From Lachnospiraceae bacterium UBA3845 (GTDB taxonomy: Bacteria > Bacillota > Clostridia > Lachnospirales > Lachnospiraceae), in assembly GCA_002392705.1 (NCBI GenBank), contig DGHP01000071.1:1-7269 (forward strand): a stretch of DNA of 7,269 nt, read 5' to 3'. A model generated the notes under the pieces. The model saw nothing but the letters and a program-made list of their open reading frames with translations. It was not told the origin of the DNA and did not search any database. How positions within the stretch are numbered: the first letter of the stretch is position 1; the number at the start of each line of letters is the position of its first letter. Below, piece after piece: positions 5,689 through 7,269 of this stretch. Position numbers and translations under genes: made by a program.

Positions 5689-6486
5689 ATGAGCATAACA
5701 GCAATTATAATTACGATTATTGTTGTCGCAGTCGTCGGCCTCGTTGTTGGCTTCCTGCTGGTGACGGCAGGCCAGGTTTTCAAGGTTGAGGTGGATGAGA
5801 AGGTTGCGGCGGTAAGGGAATGCCTGCCGGGCAATAACTGCGGCGGATGCGGCTTCCCCGGATGCGACGGCCTGGCTGCCGCGATCGCGGCAGGTGAAGC
5901 GCCGGTCAACCAGTGTCCGGTTGGCGGCGCACCGGTTGCGGCGAAGATCGCCGAAGTCATGGGCGTCGAGGCAGGGGATACGGTGAAGACGGTTGCCTAT
6001 GTCAGGTGCTCCGGTACCTGCGATCAGGCGAAGAACCAGAGCCTGTACGACGGCGTTCAGGACTGCCGCGCGGCGGCCACGGTCCCCGGCGGCGGCCCGA
6101 AGGCATGTTCCTTCGGGTGTCTCGGATTCGGCACCTGTGTGAAAGAGTGCCAGTTTGACGCGATTCATGTAGTGAACGGGGTTGCGGTTGTGGACCGCAC
6201 GAAATGCGTCGCCTGCGGCAAATGCGCGGCTGCCTGCCCCAAGGGCCTGATCAGCCTGATCCCGGACACTGCAGGGTATGTGGTGACCTGCAGATCCCAG
6301 GAAAAGGGCAAGGCCGTCAAGGACGCCTGCTCTGCAGGATGTATCGGTTGTACAGCCTGCACCAGAGTCTGTGAGAGTGATGCGATTCACATGAACGGTA
6401 ACGTGGCTGAGATTGATCAGAGCAAGTGCACCAGATGCGGCAAGTGCGCAGAAAAGTGTCCGGTCAAGATCATCCGTCTGAGATAA
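5689..6486 (+). CDS. rnfB: RnfB, multi-cluster ferredoxin-type subunit of the Rnf complex
   Basis: This 265-aa protein is the entry point for electrons from reduced ferredoxin on the cytosolic side. A single N-terminal helix (about 4-27) anchors it. Next comes the RnfB-specific iron-sulfur domain, with Cys45, Cys51, Cys54, Cys59 and Cys76 in the pattern CX5CGGCGFPGC. A linker region holds Cys107, 111 and 126. Two ferredoxin modules follow. The first uses Cys140/144/150/154 and 173/176/179/183, the second Cys218/221/224/228 and 247/250/253/257. With 26 cysteines there is room for at least five [4Fe-4S] clusters, as in the long clostridial RnfB rather than the shorter proteobacterial type. Shine-Dalgarno AAGGAGG (5677-5683) overlaps the rnfA stop, and ATG 5689 fits well. 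The next gene begins 14 nt after the stop, so it is very likely co-transcribed. Confidence 0.95.
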   Translation: MSITAIIITIIVVAVVGLVVGFLLVTAGQVFKVEVDEKVAAVRECLPGNNCGGCGFPGCDGLAAAIAAGEAPVNQCPVGGAPVAAKIAEVMGVEAGDTVKTVAYVRCSGTCDQAKNQSLYDGVQDCRAAATVPGGGPKACSFGCLGFGTCVKECQFDAIHVVNGVAVVDRTKCVACGKCAAACPKGLISLIPDTAGYVVTCRSQEKGKAVKDACSAGCIGCTACTRVCESDAIHMNGNVAEIDQSKCTRCGKCAEKCPVKIIRLR

Positions 6487-6500
6487 GAAGGGGGACAGAG

Positions 6501-7269
6501 ATGAGCAGTAAGAAGAAAGGATTATTATCACTGCTGGCGATCGCGGCAGTCATGCTGGTGCTGATGCTGGCTTCAGGCGGACTCTATAACGGACTTGCGT
6601 CCATCGGACGGCATAATGTGGTTCCGGCCGGCAACAGTTTTACGGCCGGAAGCTATGAGGGAACGGGCCAGGGCAAGATGGGAGACGTCAAAGTGAAAGT
6701 GACGCTCTCCGATACGGCGATCGAATCCATCGAAGTGCTGGAACAGTCAGAGACCCCGGATATTGCGGATCCGGCCTTTGCGTCGCTTCCCGCTGCCATG
6801 GTGGATCATCAGACAGTTTATGACGTGGATGACGTCGCAGGTGCTACGGTGACCAGCCACGCGATCAAAGAGGCAGTCGCCAATGCTCTTGCCCAGGCGG
6901 GAGTGGATGCGCGTACGCTTGTCGCGGTGGAAGGCGGCGCGGCGGCAGCTTCATCCGAGACGGAAGGCGCAGCGTCTGAGACAGAAGCGGAAGCGGCGGC
7001 AGCTGAGACAGAGGCCGAAGAGGCGGCAGCTGAGACAGAGGCTGAGGCCGGTGCGGCTTCCGGGGGAATATATGCGGACGGCGTCTATGAAGGAAGCGGA
7101 AACGGAAACGGCGGTGAGATGAAGGTTGATGTCACCGTTGAAAACGGAAAGATTTCCGATATCGTGCTTCAGGAAGGCCATGCTGAGACGCCCGGCATTT
7201 ATGAGATGGCGGTTGATCAGGTCATCCCGGCGATCATCGAAGCGCAGTCGACGGATGTTGATTCCGCGA
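6501..7269 (+). CDS. Membrane-anchored multi-FMN-binding-domain protein (3' end outside window)
   Basis: The frame stays open to the window edge (256 codons plus one base), so the gene is partial. A basic start (MSSKKK) and one hydrophobic segment (about 8-28) without a lipobox cysteine suggest an uncleaved anchor or signal peptide with the rest outside the cell. FMN-binding domain 1 spans about 48-133. It has YEGTGQGKMGDVKVKV, SETPDIADPA and the flavinylation motif DDVAGAT (110-116), giving Thr116 as the probable covalent FMN site. An Ala/Glu/Thr linker (about 147-187) follows. Domain 2 starts near 189 (GIYADGVYEGSGNGNGGE, EGHAETPGIYEMAV) and is cut at VDSA, where its own SGAT motif would be expected. 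These are the small PF04205-type domains found in extracytosolic electron-transfer proteins and in flavin-dependent fumarate/urocanate-type reductases. A Shine-Dalgarno (AAGGGGG, 6488-6494) and a 14-nt gap from rnfB place it in the rnf operon. A third domain or a catalytic reductase domain may follow. Confidence 0.85.
   Translation, partial: MSSKKKGLLSLLAIAAVMLVLMLASGGLYNGLASIGRHNVVPAGNSFTAGSYEGTGQGKMGDVKVKVTLSDTAIESIEVLEQSETPDIADPAFASLPAAMVDHQTVYDVDDVAGATVTSHAIKEAVANALAQAGVDARTLVAVEGGAAAASSETEGAASETEAEAAAAETEAEEAAAETEAEAGAASGGIYADGVYEGSGNGNGGEMKVDVTVENGKISDIVLQEGHAETPGIYEMAVDQVIPAIIEAQSTDVDSA
6966..7046 (+). repeat. 27-nt imperfect tandem repeat encoding an Ala/Glu/Thr linker
   Basis: Three in-frame 27-nt units (6966-6992, 6993-7019, 7020-7046) encode GAASETEAE, AAAAETEAE and EAAAETEAE. 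A weaker fourth unit (AAAASSETE) precedes them at 6939-6965. The last two units share an identical 20-nt core (6996-7015 and 7023-7042). They form the flexible, acidic spacer between the two FMN-binding domains, and the copy number could vary between strains. Confidence 0.75.

Noticed and set aside
4986..6531. Long minus-strand open frames opposite rnfE, rnfA and rnfB
   Set aside because: They have no recognisable domains and biased composition, and are fully explained as antisense of the three well-supported rnf genes.
1..7269. CRISPR array, tRNA/rRNA genes, insertion sequences
   Set aside because: No regularly spaced repeats with unique spacers, no recognisable tRNA or rRNA segments, and no transposase or terminal inverted repeats were seen.

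Overview
The window looks like a chromosomal segment of an anaerobic Firmicute, most likely a GC-rich member of the Lachnospiraceae or a close clostridial relative. This is inferred from a clostridial-type Rnf gene set (rnfD-G-E-A-B order, a long multi-cluster RnfB), strong AGGAGG ribosome binding sites, tight same-strand packing and rather high GC. I ran no database search, so the taxonomy is an inference. All supported genes are on the + strand.

Region 1 (1-2379) holds the 3' end of a major facilitator transporter. It is followed by a two-gene unit: a glycerophosphodiester phosphodiesterase with two lineage-specific insertions, overlapping by 4 bases with an auxin-efflux-carrier (AEC) family transporter. 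A strong rho-independent terminator (17-bp stem, then TTTTT) closes this unit and separates it from what follows.

Region 2 (2380-2828) is a non-coding stretch of about 450 bases. It holds an imperfect palindrome, a plausible sigma-A promoter, a hairpin whose loop can pair with downstream sequence (pseudoknot-like), a possible 18-aa leader ORF with its own Shine-Dalgarno, and a long interrupted hairpin starting at that ORF's stop codon. It looks like a structured 5' leader of the rnf operon. I recognise no known riboswitch class in it.

Region 3 (2829-7269, open at the right edge) is an Rnf operon with an unusual layout: an rnfD-rnfG in-frame fusion, rnfE, rnfA, rnfB, then a membrane-anchored protein carrying at least two small FMN-binding domains, cut by the window end. 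rnfC, the NADH-binding subunit gene that normally opens clostridial rnf operons, is not in its usual place.

In Rnf complexes, reduced ferredoxin delivers electrons to RnfB. They cross the membrane through the RnfA/RnfE iron-sulfur centre to covalent flavins on RnfG and RnfD, with coupled Na+ or H+ transport, and are handed to NAD+ through RnfC. Here the fused D-G subunit, the absent neighbouring rnfC and the extra multi-FMN protein together suggest a variant in which some electrons may leave RnfG on the outer face for extracytosolic flavins. That is the most interesting hypothesis in the window. It depends on whether rnfC is encoded elsewhere and on what the truncated last gene becomes.
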